From positions 23,231,428 through 23,295,427 of the forward strand of contig NC_080711.1 of assembly GCF_019097595.1 (NCBI RefSeq): a stretch of 64,000 bases of DNA. Reading direction: 5' to 3'. Source of the DNA: Hemibagrus wyckioides (taxonomy: Eukaryota > Chordata > Actinopteri > Siluriformes > Bagridae). A program made the position numbers and the translations under genes. Under the pieces are notes generated by a model, which was given only the letters and a program-made list of their open reading frames with translations, searched no databases and had not been told where the DNA came from. This document shows, piece after piece, positions 1-25,143 of this stretch. How positions within the stretch are numbered: the first letter of the stretch is position 1; every line of letters begins with the position of its first letter.

Positions 1-167
1 AACCGAGCGATCGTGTTTGTTCAGCTGCTCTTCCGTTTTGGCACAAGGAAAACAAATATCCCCTTCAGCAGCCAGGGAGTATGGGAGCGCTGAACGCTGG
101 AGGATGTGGAGAAAATATCGGTGCGAGGAAAGACTGTGAAAGACAAAATGGAAATACGCTCAGGCAC

Positions 168-14397
<14,230 letters not shown>

Positions 14398-14522
14398 GTC
14401 TAAACACTTTATTCGATTTCTAACTGAAACGAATAGAAATAAAGCAAGCAATTATATATCCCGTAAGCTTCTTAGACGCTGAGTAGCATCATAGTTGCAG
14501 CATCAGCGACACACAAGATTCC

Positions 14523-14535
14523 GTCACTTAGCAAC
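14523..14535 (-). promoter_or_regulatory. Candidate RFX X-box of ttc30a
   Basis: Read on the gene strand the site is GTTGCT-A-AGTGAC, about 126 bases upstream of the ATG. It fits two X-box half sites (RYYNYY and RRNRAC) with one spacer base. IFT genes, including C. elegans dyf-1, are classic RFX/DAF-19 targets, and position and orientation fit. It is a motif match only. Confidence 0.5.
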
Positions 14536-14538
14536 AGT

Positions 14539-14563
14539 AACGGAAGTGGAACTCACTTCCGTT
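14539..14563. promoter_or_regulatory. Palindromic ETS-site pair in ttc30a promoter
   Basis: Two perfect 10-base arms, AACGGAAGTG and its reverse complement CACTTCCGTT, flank a 5-base spacer. Each arm holds a GGAA ETS core (the GABP/ELK type typical of TATA-less housekeeping promoters). It lies immediately upstream of the candidate X-box. Confidence 0.45.
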
Positions 14564-14579
14564 GGCGCTTTAAAAGCCC

Positions 14580-15240
14580 CTCGTGTTGCAAAGCGAGAAA
14601 AATAAAAACACAATATATATTTTTTTTCCTCACTGTTCATAAAATACATAGTATAAATATATGAAAGTGTATTTTTTACGTTTAGAGATTTTATACATTC
14701 TTTGTTTTTAAACTAACATATTTTGTTTGGGTTCATTACGTAAAAGACCGTGAATAAAAATGTCGTGCACGTGATCATCGTTTAAAAAAACAATATTAAT
14801 ACATAAATAAATACAACAATAAAAGCTATATACAGATTCATTTTTCTTGAAATTTCCGACTAATGTATGGTTATCACAATCACAAAAAAAATCGAAATAA
14901 AATCTCCTCTTATGACATGCAAATAAGCAAAGGGAAAAAATACCAAAATAAAATAGCCACGTTTTTTTTTTAAACGATGGACTTTCAGCAGTTTCTGAAA
15001 TGATTAAATGTTATATAACAAAAAAATAAAATAAAAAAAGCCAACTATCACATAACACCTTGGCTATATTAGATGCCACATCAGCTATTTTTGTTTGTTT
15101 ACTCAGCAAAAATGTTTTATAAATTTTTTTTTTAGTCTTTTCACGTTCTCTTATTGCCTCAACTTGAACTATTTATTCTATGAAGAAAGTTATGAACCTG
15201 CAGGGTGAAAATCCTATTCATATCACGTTCGACTTGCTTA
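14580..15240. other. AT-rich spacer upstream of ttc30a
   Basis: Intergenic A/T-rich sequence with no reading frame or repeat of note. It ends at a (TG)n tract, 15245-15281. Confidence 0.5.
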
Positions 15241-15289
<49 letters not shown>

Positions 15290-15299
15290 GTGAGCTCAG

Positions 15300-15431
15300 A
15301 TGATGGAGAGAAAATGAGGGTGTGTGTTTTGTATATTCAGAGCTTTCTGAAGCGTGTGCTCTGTACTGAAGCTTGCGACTCTGTCTGGACACTACTCAGG
15401 CTCCCTACTGAGACACACAGACTCACTCACA
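15300..15431 (+). other. Possible non-coding first exon of the secreted-protein gene
   Basis: The gene at 17176 has an acceptor one base before its ATG, so a 5' untranslated exon must lie upstream. The sequence here has a fair donor (CTCACAG|GTATTT, junction at 15431/15432) and balanced composition between low-complexity flanks. No promoter element confirms it. It is a guess. Confidence 0.2.
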
Positions 15432-15559
15432 GGTATTTACACTCCTTTTATGTGTAGAAATATTCCAATTCTTTCATAATTCTTTAAATATCCATGCACT
15501 TTATGTGGGCTGACAGTTAAATCTGAAGCATGCAGACAGGATTGGGAGGTATTTCAGCT

Positions 15560-16143
15560 CTAAGGAGTGAGGGTACGGAATCAGAAGTCAGAAATGTTTC
15601 AGATATTTAAGTTATGGAGCTTATTAAAACAAAAGATTCTGTCCAAAAATACAAACAAACCACGAATCGAGACCAGATTTGATCTGTGCAGGAATTTTAA
15701 GGCTGTTTTCCTTTGGAGCAAATTTATGGAGCTGTTTAAAGCTCACAAATAAAAAAAATAAAATAAAATAAACAATAAATTTGAGACTAAATGTAAAGAC
15801 ATAACATGAAGATTATTTAAAAATATAAATTTGAGATTGAATTTAAAAGAAATAATGCACCTTTTTTAAGGCAGATATTATTCACACTAAACTAGACTAT
15901 GGAGGCTTTTAGGGCTTAGAAAAGTTGGGTTGAAGCTCCAGAATAAACTCACTGAATACATCTGAGCTTATTACTGAAGCCAGAAAAAAATACCATTGAA
16001 ACAAGAGCTCCAAAATGAAAAAAAATGTGAATTTTATTTCACTTGAAAAACAAAATCAGCATTACAAGATGGAAGGAAAAAGGTTTATTTAGAATTTTTA
16101 AGAGATTTAAATGAATAAATGAATGAATGAATGAATAAATGAA

Positions 16144-16174
<31 letters not shown>

Positions 16175-16990
16175 ATATGGATTTTTAGGCCAATTTTACA
16201 GATACTTTTAGAGAATTTTTTTTAAGGATTTATAAGTAAATTACATATTTACAGATATTTTGGGAGTAAATTTTACGGAGTTTTAGGAAAATTTTACAGA
16301 TATTTAGGTCATTTTTACAGTTACTTTTAAAGAAACTTTTACAGATTTTTCGGGAAATTTTACAGATACTTTTAGAGAAATGTTTTTTTTTTTTTACAGA
16401 TTTTTAGAGAAAGTTTTAGATTTTTAGGTAACTTTTACAGATATTTTTAGAGATTTTTTTTTTTTTTACAGATTTTTTTTTTAAATTCAAAATTGTACAG
16501 ATACTATTATATTAAATGTTATATAACAAAAAAGGTCAATTTTACGGACACTTTTAGAGCTCAAACACAACATTTGAGCCCCCCCAAAAAAGTAAAAAAT
16601 TATGCAGGATTTTTAATCCTTTAAGGCAGAAAAATGCTGGAGCTCGAAATGGTAAAAAAATGTGAATTTGAGATCAAATTTAAAAATGTATGTATAAAAT
16701 GTGACAGGACAGGATTTTTAAAGCAAATGATCTGAAAAATAAATTTACGGACCATTTTAGAGCTGGAAAATGTTGATGGAAGGACTTTGGAGACAGTTGG
16801 AAGCTGGGAAAAGTCAATTATTTCATTTTAATCTGAATGTGAAACTTAAAAATGGTGAAAAAATACACAAAAAATTGTGTATTTATGTGAAAACATAAAT
16901 CGTGCTGCTATTTGAGGTCAAATTTAACAATGAAGAATTTATGAATATTTTTAAAGGACAATTTGAAGGTAAATTGAAGATTTTTACACA
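15560..16990. repeat. Highly diverged tandem repeat, A/T-rich
   Basis: Phrases such as TTTTACAGATACTTTTAGAG, AATTTGAGATCAAATTTAAA and GGATTTTTAAGGC recur many times with much substitution. The sharpest part is 16180-16560, with units of about 55-65 bases. An (AATA)n tract lies at about 16110-16176. Confidence 0.65.
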
Positions 16991-17175
16991 CAAAAAAATC
17001 TGCCCTTTTTATCCACAAAGTAAAGCAATAGCTACTTTATTCCAAACAGGATCTGGGATAAGGATGTGGGTTGGAAATGTTCCTACTGTGGGAAAGAAAC
17101 GTCTAAACATCTCCGAGTTGATGTTCCTCTGCCCGTTTTGTGTGTGTGTTTTTTTTTTTTGTTTTCTTCACCAGG

Positions 17176-17278
17176 ATGGGATTCAGGGTGAGCCTGCTGC
17201 TCCTCGCTCTGGCCGTGGTGGTCGTGTCGGGCCAGAAGAAACGCCCAGTTAATAAAGAATGGAACTACCGTGACGGAT
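17176..17278 (+). CDS. Secreted-protein gene, first coding exon
   Basis: Residues 1-34: signal peptide, then QKKRPVNKEWNYRDG. The upstream sequence is a pyrimidine tract ending TTCACCAG (acceptor, exon from 17175), so the transcript has an upstream untranslated exon. Donor GGAT|GTGAGT, phase 1. Confidence 0.85.
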
Positions 17279-17993
17279 GTGAGTTCTTTTTTTGGTAAAT
17301 TGAGGATGACAAGCATGTAGGAAAGAAAAATATCCTCCTGACACTTGAAATGTTTTTTCAGCCGAGAAAGTGAGCATGAGAGGCGTGGCCAATCTGACTC
17401 AGGTGCTGGATGACTGGAGGTTTGATATCTTGAGCCAGGTGAAGAACCTACTGCAGAACGATCACCAGACCTTGCTGCCTGATTACTCCAGGTATTTTTC
17501 AGGTCACCTTTTGACTTTCCATCATCAGCAGAAGAAAAAAAATCTAAATGACCGGTTTGGGGTTTGTGGTAAAAGGCTGGATCTCAAGTTCCTGGATTTA
17601 TTTCAGAGCAGAACCTGTCATTACGGTTACTGGAAACGTTTCCTGCTCAACCAGGAACTTCCTGGATGGTTTGCTGAGTATGGTTTAGATACGAGGCAAA
17701 GATATTCACGCTCACAATTAGCGGTCAGACGCATGTTTATATCACTTACACACTCTTTTTTTTCCTTTTCCAGGATCCAGCCTCTGTCTGAGGCTTTGGA
17801 TGACTTGTACAAGGAGTTCAACGCCTTGAAGACCCACCTCGGAGAGCTGACGGACAAGTTCACGGCCATTGAGACCTTCATCGACGAGCTGAAGACGGAG
17901 AAAGCCAACACCGCTCCCGCCGCTGCTCCTGCCGCTGCTCCCGTCACTCCGTTGCGAAGGAGAGTGCTCAAGACTCGTACTCCAGCTTCGTGA
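17176..17993 (+). CDS. Small secreted cysteine-free helical protein, unrecognised
   Basis: Exons 17176-17278, 17362-17491 and 17774-17993 join in phase (1, then 2) to give 150 residues ending at TGA 17991-17993. Residues 1-19 form a clear signal peptide (hydrophobic SLLLLALAVVVVSG). The mature part begins QKKRPVNKEWNYRDG and has one N-glycosylation sequon (N45-L-T). It has predicted amphipathic helices LTQVLDDWRFDILSQVKNLL and, at about 79-121, a heptad-like coiled-coil candidate (LSEALDDLYKEFNALKTHLG...). A short PAAA-repeat linker follows, with a basic tail (PLRRRVLKTRTP). There is no cysteine and no second membrane segment. The start is set by the signal peptide and by the acceptor CACCAG just before GATGG. 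I cannot name the family. It could be an extracellular or matrix-associated oligomer. Confidence 0.85.
17362..17491 (+). CDS. Secreted-protein gene, second coding exon
   Basis: Residues 35-77 plus two bases of 78 (SEKVSMRGVANLTQVLDDWR onward to LLPDYS). Acceptor TTTTTTCAG|CC, donor CCAG|GTATTT, phase 2. Confidence 0.85.
17774..17993 (+). CDS. Secreted-protein gene, last coding exon
   Basis: Completes R78 and codes 79-150: coiled-coil candidate, PAAA-rich linker, basic C-terminus, TGA stop. Acceptor CTTTTCCAG|GATCC. The codon use is GC-rich, unlike the AT-rich surroundings. Confidence 0.87.
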
Positions 17994-18111
17994 AGCCGCT
18001 GAGCTTCCAAAACTTTCCATTAGAGCTGGTACTCTCTGCGAAACCATACACAAAAATATATATCTATAGAAAGAAATAACCCTAGCACAATTTACTTAAA
18101 TAACAATTTTC

Positions 18112-18186
18112 TTTTTTTTCTCCTCCTCCTTCTTCTTCTTCTTCTCCTCCTCCTTCTTCTTCTTCTTCTTCTTCTTCTTCTTCTTT
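18112..18186. repeat. (TTC)n/(TCC)n microsatellite
   Basis: Pure pyrimidine run of TTC and CTCC units in the presumed 3' UTR. A (TA)n tract lies at about 18428-18457. Confidence 0.9.
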
Positions 18187-18425
18187 AGCATCTTGTTACT
18201 GCATGTTGCTGGGAAACAGGTAATACACAAAATGCTGAACAAGCCAAATCTCCCATCTCCATTTTGTGATTTCAGGTTGCATGTCAAAACAACAACATGT
18301 AAACAAAAACAAAAACAAACAAAAAACAAATATATATATATACAGATCTAGATGTGTAAGTTGATTGGTTTTATGTATTGATTATGTTATTTATATATAA
18401 TACACACATATATACAATATCTATC

Positions 18426-18458
<33 letters not shown>

Positions 18459-18606
18459 CTATCATTAATCATTGGATTTATTTGGTGTCACAAATTATTG
18501 TAATCATGTTATTTCTAGCCCATGAGCTAAAGTATTAGGACAAGATTGTGCCTTTGTTCTCTCGCTCTGAGCATTGCTTTCAGCTCATCATCTGATCTAA
18601 GCTGCC

Positions 18607-18612
18607 AATAAA
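18607..18612 (+). terminator. Polyadenylation signal AATAAA of the secreted-protein gene
   Basis: First AATAAA on the plus strand in suitable context (TGCCAATAAAATCTG), about 610 bases after the stop and followed by TG-rich DNA (TCTGATGTTTGCATG). The implied 3' UTR contains CTT/CTCC and TA microsatellites. Confidence 0.55.
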
Positions 18613-18929
18613 ATCTGATGTTTGCATGCAGGATCTGGGAGTGATTATTCTGAGAGAGAGAATGCACCATGAGACCATGGTGATGCGGATGAAACAGCGT
18701 GTCTATTGTTTATAGGAAAATCATCAGCTTTAGGGTGTCATGTGATGTTACCATGACGATTATTTTTCTGTAGTATGCACCATGCGGTATTCCTGATACA
18801 ATATATCGCAGTAAATAGTCAACAACTGCATTTATTTACATTTAGCAACAAATAACACTTTATAATTTTAAAATTTTTATCCATTAAAAGTTTAGTTCCA
18901 AAAGTTGTTTTTTTTTACAGGAAAGAAAC

Positions 18930-19918
18930 AAATGTGTATAATAAAATAAAATAAAATGAAATGAAATAAAATAAAACAAATAAATAAATAAATTAAAAAA
19001 TAAATAAATAAAATAAAGTAAAATAAAATAAAACAATTAATTAAATAAATTGTAATAAAAATTAATTTATTGATAGCATAAAATAGAATAAACCTGTTGC
19101 TTAATCAATTTCATACTGACTTAATGAAAATAAAATAAAATAAAATACCATAAAATAAATTGATTAATTCATAGCAGCAAAAAATAAACCAAGTGTTAAT
19201 CAATTACATACTTAATTAAAATAAAATTAAATAAAACAATTAATAAACTACATTAAAAACTAAAACAACTAAATCAATTGGAATAAATTAAACAGTTATT
19301 TAATTGGTAACATAAAATAAAATAAACTAAATAAAATAAAATAAAAAGTGTTTAATAAATTATATACTTACTCAATTAAACAAAAATAAAATAAAATAAA
19401 ATAAAGAATAAGATAAAATAAATAAAACAATTAATAAAATGTATTAAATATTAAACAATTAATTAATTAAATAAATAAATAACAATTAGTTGATAACATA
19501 AAATAAAATAAACCAGTTGTTTAATCGATTGCATACTTACTTAATTGAACAAAAATAAAATAAAACAAAATAAGCAATTAATAAAATGCATTAAAAACTA
19601 AAACAACTACATCAGTTGGAATAAATAAAACAATTAATTAATTGATAATAGAACAAAATAGACCAAGAGTTTAATCAGTTTAATCATACTTAATTAATTT
19701 AACAACAAAATAAATAAATAAATAAATACATTAAATGCATTAAAAACTAAAACAACTAAATCAGCTGGAATAAAAAAAACCCATTTCATTAATTTATAAG
19801 CTAAAATAAAATAAACTAAGCGTTTAATCGCTGAATCAGCATCAATTAATTGCTGAATTAATTACTTAAAATAAATGCAATCAATTTAAACTAAAATAAA
19901 AAAAGATATCCAATACCA
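18930..19918. repeat. AT-rich satellite with ~160-bp period
   Basis: A marker phrase (TAAACCAAGTGTTTAATCAA and variants, followed by CATACTTA) recurs at about 19090, 19186, 19347, 19509, 19659 and 19818. The spacing is near 150-160 bases apart from one short unit. Each unit also has AAAACTAAAACAACTAAATC and runs of AAATA. Overall G+C is very low. Confidence 0.75.
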
Positions 19919-19929
19919 TTTAATAACAA

Positions 19930-21380
19930 ATTAAATGGTACCTGAAAAGTGCTTGCACCACTAATTCACCACCACCAGGGGGAGACCTACAGCTACATCT
20001 ACATGCGTCTAGATATGATGAAGCAGGACTCATGACCAACACATCAAGAACTGGAACATGGTGTGGGATTGTATCCCATCCTCCTCCTCCACCTCCTGCT
20101 TCTCATCATCATCATCATTCTCACTATGCAATAAACAGTTTCAAGCTCATGACACGATTTAAAGCCTTCAGAAAATGACAGGATGAATCAGATTAACCCC
20201 ATTCTCTTGGTTTCATATCTGATGGCAGAAATCATTTCACAAGCCAAAGCTTATTTTATAGTTACAACAGGGTTTTTTAAAAATTTATTTCAATTTTTAA
20301 TTTCATTTTTAAACAAATCAGTCCATTCATAATGAAATAAATAAATAATTCTATGTTGTGATACATTTCCCAATCGTAATCATGCTTTTATAAATTAAAT
20401 TATTTCATTATTAATTAGTCACATTCTCGTGTTTTGAAGTTTATTGCAAAAATTTTTTTTATATTTTGGTATTTTTTTTTAGTATTTTAGTTGCCTGATT
20501 AAGTCATTTCTATGATATAAAATCGCTCGCTTCTGTTTTATTTAATGGAAGTGTTTTATTCCTCTTAGACCACAGCAATTTTCCAACATGGTGTAAATTT
20601 GATCCCCAAATAATAGTAATAATAAAAAAGCTAGCTTCCTGTTTTCACTTATGTTATCGCAGCAGTAAACAATTTTCCCCTTTGCTTGGCTGGACATCCT
20701 CACAGAAAACCACCAAAAAAAAACAAAAAAACATGCGAATGACTTGTATGTTACCATAGAAACGATACAGTATTTAAAAAAGTGCCTTCACATCATCCTG
20801 AACATTTGAACAGCCAAGAAAGTTTCATCATTCCTTCATTTCTTCATGGAAATTGTAACTCTTCGTACCTCTGAGAAAGACAAAGTGGCTCTGAGAATTA
20901 CTTAAGCATGAGGTAATTCATCACCGCCGGCTGCCAGAGCCACCGTTTCTTCCTTAGGTTCTTATGTAATCAGGTTCACTCTGCAGTCACTCCAATAAAT
21001 CCTGGGCAGAAACACGGAGCAGAAGAAGAGCAACTAGAGTGCTTTAATTGAGTCTCGATAAAAAAGTGCCGACCGATCCTGATGAAAGATTTAACAAGCT
21101 CTCAAAGGCTGGACGGATTTAATCCAAGGAGATTGGAGATTGTCTTCCAGCTTGGTCTTGAGTCTGGCGAATAGGAGCAGTGTGATGAATTATGGGAGAC
21201 GTTTTTACGCTATTGCGATACAAATACAAATGAAAATTTACTGTAAATATTAATAATAAAGTTTTGTAGAAATCCAGGAAAGAAAGATGTATTTTTGATG
21301 TTCATCCAAAAAAAAATTCCTTCAGTTCCTTTGAGTATTCAGATCCTTTTGGATTCTTTCCAATGATTTAGCTGTTAAAT
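19930..21380. other. Intergenic DNA without recognised genes
   Basis: Mostly unique sequence. A short CCT/CAT-rich tract is at 20085-20120, and AT-rich DNA at 20260-20480. Short frames in this stretch do not resemble known proteins. Confidence 0.5.
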
Positions 21381-21384
21381 CTCA

Positions 21385-21562
21385 GCCCTGAAACCTGGGG
21401 GTGGTAGCATCCTGCTGTGGAAATGCTTTTCAGCAGCAGAGACAGCAAAAGATTCAAGTTCAGAGATGTAACTGACCAAGAAACATGTTCCTGGGCATCA
21501 AGGACATAAGATTCACCTTCAGCAAGATACGGACCCCAAACATACAGCTAGGAGAAACTTTA
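21385..21562 (+). pseudogene. Tc1-like transposase fossil
   Basis: Reads as the central part of a fish Tc1 transposase. GGGGGTGGTAGCATCCTGCT and GGAAATGCTTTTCAGCAGCA correspond to the GGSIMLWGCFSA motif, and GACCCCAAACATACAGCT to the DPKHTA motif around the second catalytic Asp. The frame is broken by small deletions. No inverted repeats were found. Confidence 0.7.
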
Positions 21563-22690
21563 AGATGATTTTTTTATTAATGTTTTATTAGTTTATTAAT
21601 GTTTGAACAGGGTTTTCTACCTTTCTATGACAAAATGGGGGCATGAAGCTTAAAAAAACTGCTGTGGAAAATGTAAATGTTTCGAATGTAAATAAAAATT
21701 ATGAAAAAAAAACCCCACCTAAAATACTGAGATATCTTTGAATTTTTTTTTAACTATTTCGAACAATCTTTATGCTTTATAAATGAAATAAACGAAATAA
21801 ATGAAAAAAATAAATAAATATAAATAAGTATATAAATATATTTCTGACATTTTAAACCTTTTAATTATTTTTTATTTTTAATAAAAATATCTTTTTTAAA
21901 AAAATGCAAATCGATGGGAAACAAACAATTCATCCCTCACATCACATACTGGAAAATAAATAACATACGATTTTTATCCATGTATAGTTACATTTATTGT
22001 TCTTACTTATCTTACTAAATAAAACACTGATTTTTTTTAAAAAGAAACATTTGAACTATTTTGACCAATCATTATGATTAAAAAAAAAAAATTAAAATAA
22101 ATAAATAAAAAAACCCAAAATTATATATTATAAAAACAAAAATAAAAAAACAGGAGAAAAGAAATCAAATAAATATATACATTTAAAAAATATAAAAAAA
22201 TATATAAATATATTTGACATTTTAAAAATTCTGAAAAAAATACCTCACCCAAAATACTGAAAAAAAACCCCCAAAAACAAATAAATAAAAAAATAAATAT
22301 TTTGATTGCAAATTGATGAAAGAAACAAACAAAAAAAAGGGGAAAAAAACTAAAATATATATTTTTAAAAAATATAAATAAATATAGGCCCTGTGATGGA
22401 CTGGTGACCTGTCCAGGGTGTACCCCTGCCTTTCACCCTATGTGCGCTGGGATAGGCTCCAGCAGATCCTCGTGACCCTAATTAGGAATAAGCGGGTATA
22501 GACAATGGATGGATGGATGGATAAATAAATATATAAATATATTTCTGACATTTTAAAACCTTTTAATTTTTTTAAATATCTTTTTAAAAAAATGCAAATC
22601 GATGACAAAAAAACAAATCACCCCTCATGCGTTCTGAAGGCAGCGTTGTCTTTGTAATATTTTGTTTGTCTTTGTAATATTTTATGATTG
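21563..22690. repeat. A-rich low-complexity DNA with internal duplications
   Basis: The phrase ATTTCTGACATTTTAAA..CCTTTTAAT followed by AAAAAAATGCAAATCGATG occurs at about 21840-21915 and again at 22530-22605, on either side of a SINE tail. Another related stretch is at 22205-22330. Confidence 0.6.
22387..22522 (+). mobile_element. SINE family A, 5'-truncated copy (3' tail only)
   Basis: Matches the 3' half of the fuller copy at 33521-33893: CTGTGATGGACTGGTGACCT, GATAGGCTCCAGC and GACCCTAATTAGGAATAA. It ends in a GGAT microsatellite tail. 5' truncation with a simple-repeat tail is the usual outcome of LINE-driven reverse transcription. Confidence 0.8.
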
Positions 22691-23010
22691 CACACGAAGA
22701 GAATTTCAATATTAATCGGCTGCGCTGAAACAAATCTCATCTATTATTAAGCAGCTCTATAATACGAAGCGCTTTAGTTTAATGAAGTTTCTGTAATCTG
22801 CATCGATTCGTTCCCGCGAGGGAGGAGATGAATGCAGATTGATTTGGCTCTTGTTGACATAACCATCCTTATACTAATATTTGTAAGCATACTTATTAAA
22901 AAAAGAAAGCAATTAGAGTTCACTCGGAGCTATTAATTATTTAGAGTTTAATTCGCTATTCAGACTGGATTAAGTTTCAATATTGAGAATCCAACTCATT
23001 AGAAGTATTT
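22690..23010. other. Candidate conserved non-coding element
   Basis: Balanced, non-repetitive sequence between low-complexity flanks, without coding potential. It is rich in homeodomain-type TAATTA/ATTAAT and TTTGCAT-like words. Conservation cannot be tested here. Confidence 0.25.
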
Positions 23011-23448
23011 ACAGAGAAGTTCATGATTTTTTTCTTTTAATAATATAATTTGCCCATTAAACAGACATGAAACAAGAGGCAGACTATGTTCATGTATTGA
23101 ATATGCTCAATTTTTATATAAATATTCGAGAAATGGCCGAACGTCTAAAATAGATGGCGCTCGGCTCAGTGACACTGTTTCAACATTAAAAAAAATGACA
23201 ATAGCAGCACATCCTGGAAAATACAACACGTGATTTTAATCCGTTTATAGTTACATTTATTCTTCTTACTTATGTTATAGCGCCACTTGTATAAACACTT
23301 GTTCCTTCGCCAGCCTCTCTTTTCTTTCTGTCTCATTAAGTTAATAGGGAAAAAAACGAATGCTTGATTAAAAAAATTATTAATTAATCGAGAACTCTTT
23401 AACTAAATGAATATGCAGCTAATACAGCTATTAAAACAATATGCCTTA

Positions 23449-23640
23449 TTTACATTTACATTTCTGGCATTTGGCAGATGCCCTTATACAGAACAACTTA
23501 CAATTTATGTCATTTTATAAAACTGAGTAATTGAGGGTTGAGGGCCTTGCTCAGGGGCCCAGCAGTGGCAGCTCGGTGGACCTGGGATTTGAACTCACAT
23601 CATTCCAATCAGTACTCCAACACCTTAACCAGTAAGTTGG
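23449..23640 (-). mobile_element. SINE family B (tRNA-derived), minus orientation
   Basis: Read on the minus strand it begins with an A-box-like TTACTGGTTAAGGTGTTGGA and a B-box-like GAGTTCAAATCCC. It continues with GGGCCCCTGAGCAAGGCCCT and ends with CTGCCAAATGCCAGAAATGT. This is a very common fish element type. A second copy lies at 31319-31514. Confidence 0.75.
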
Positions 23641-23689
23641 CTAAAATCACAAATCAGGTTTAAACCAGATTTAAATACATATTATATAT

Positions 23690-23880
23690 TATAGTGGCGA
23701 GCCAGCCAGGAGCTCGACAGACAGCAAAAGACCCAACAACCTGAACTGGGGCTGCACGCCTACTGGACTACAGAGGCTGGCCACAACAAAAAGGTAAGCA
23801 GACACCTATTTATTCAAAGTCTGTTCTGTAATTGTGTCTGTGGCCTGGGGGGTTAGGAGCGGCCCCAGGGAGGGTAAATT
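23690..23880 (+). other. Possible LTR-retrotransposon leader fragment
   Basis: TGGCGAGCCAGCCAGGAGCT resembles the primer-binding/leader start of fish Ty3-gypsy elements. It is followed by a good splice-donor sequence (AAAAAGGTAAGC) at about 23790. No LTR, gag or pol is present, so this is only a weak suggestion. Confidence 0.25.
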
Positions 23881-24576
23881 CTAAAAGGCTGGTGAAGGAA
23901 AAGGAATTGGATGAGAATAAGCAATAGTTATACAGCATAGCAAAGTGACGGCAAACTTCTCAAGAAAGATTCAAAATGGCCACTGTGGCAGATTTTAGCT
24001 TTGTGACTTTCCTGTTTCTGCTTCTTCTTTTTTTGCTGTGTCTCTGTCTCACACACACACAAAACTAAACAAAACAAACACATTTCAGACATCACATCTG
24101 TGCTAATTTTATTTCTAGACAAAATAAAATCCTCAGGTTTTGAAGAAACAAAACAAACAGCCTGAGAGAGAAGCATTTATTCGCCCTACACGTGGCAGCC
24201 AAGAGGAACAGGGTGTGACCCGTCATTTTTCAATTACAGCTCACAGCAGGGAAGGACGTCCATTACACAAACCAACTGTGTCTCAAACAGCTGTGGAGGG
24301 GATTAATCGAATAAAAGAGAGATAGAAAAGGAGATTAAGTGATTCCCCCTCCCGTCTGTTTTGCAGCTCTTCACTTCGCTCTGTTTTCTGAGGATTAGCG
24401 CCGTTTGACGGGATGTTAAGTGAAGGTCTGCTAGTGTAGGAGGAGAAACAATTTACAGCGAGACATAAGAGGAAATGGGTTTACACGAGTGGAGGATTTA
24501 TTAGGAAAGGAGACTACAAGTTCTTACCACTAGGGGGGCTACTGAGCCTTATTTCAAATGTAAATATTGTACAACG

Positions 24577-25143
24577 GGTGAGTAGGTTTGGTGTGGAGGA
24601 ACTTGACTGTCCTGACCTCAACCCCACAGAACACCTTTGGGGTGAATTAGAGCGGAGACTGAGAGCCAGGTCAAAACTGGGACGTTTGCCTTTGCAGCTA
24701 TAACAGCTTCAACTCTTCTGGGAAGGTTTTCTACAAGGTTTAGGAGTGTGTTTGTGGGAATTTTTGACCATTCCTCTAGAAACGTATTTGTGAGGTCAGG
24801 CACTGATGTTGGACGAGAAGGTCTGGCTCACAGTCTCCACTGTAATTCATCCCAAAGGTGTTCTATGGGGTTGAGGTGCAGGCCAGTCAAGTTCCTCCAC
24901 ACCAAACTCACTCATCCATGTCTTTATGGACCTTGCTTTGGTCACTGGTGTGCAGTCATGTTGGAACAGGAAGGGGTCATCCCCAAACTGTTCCCACAAA
25001 GCATGAAATTGTCCAAAATGTCTTGGTATGAAGCTGAAGCATTGAGTTCCTTTCACTGGAACTAAGGTTCCAAGCCCATCCCCTGAAAAAAAACACCTCA
25101 ATGATTTGGAGGGGTGTCCCAAAACTTTTGGCAATATAGTGTA
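24577..25143. mobile_element. Rearranged foldback derivative of a Tc1-like transposon
   Basis: Positions 24690-25085 read, on the minus strand, as the C-terminal part of a Tc1 transposase (GTLVPVKGT, FLFQHDC, KTWM..., VEAVIAAK) with frameshifts. The stretch 24577-24671 is an inverted copy of about 24820-24915 (plus-strand peptide ELDCPDLNPTEHLW). The right end carries the terminal sequence TTTTGGCAATATAGTG followed by TA. The left inverted repeat is missing. The catalytic-region order is scrambled, so no functional protein is possible. Confidence 0.8.
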
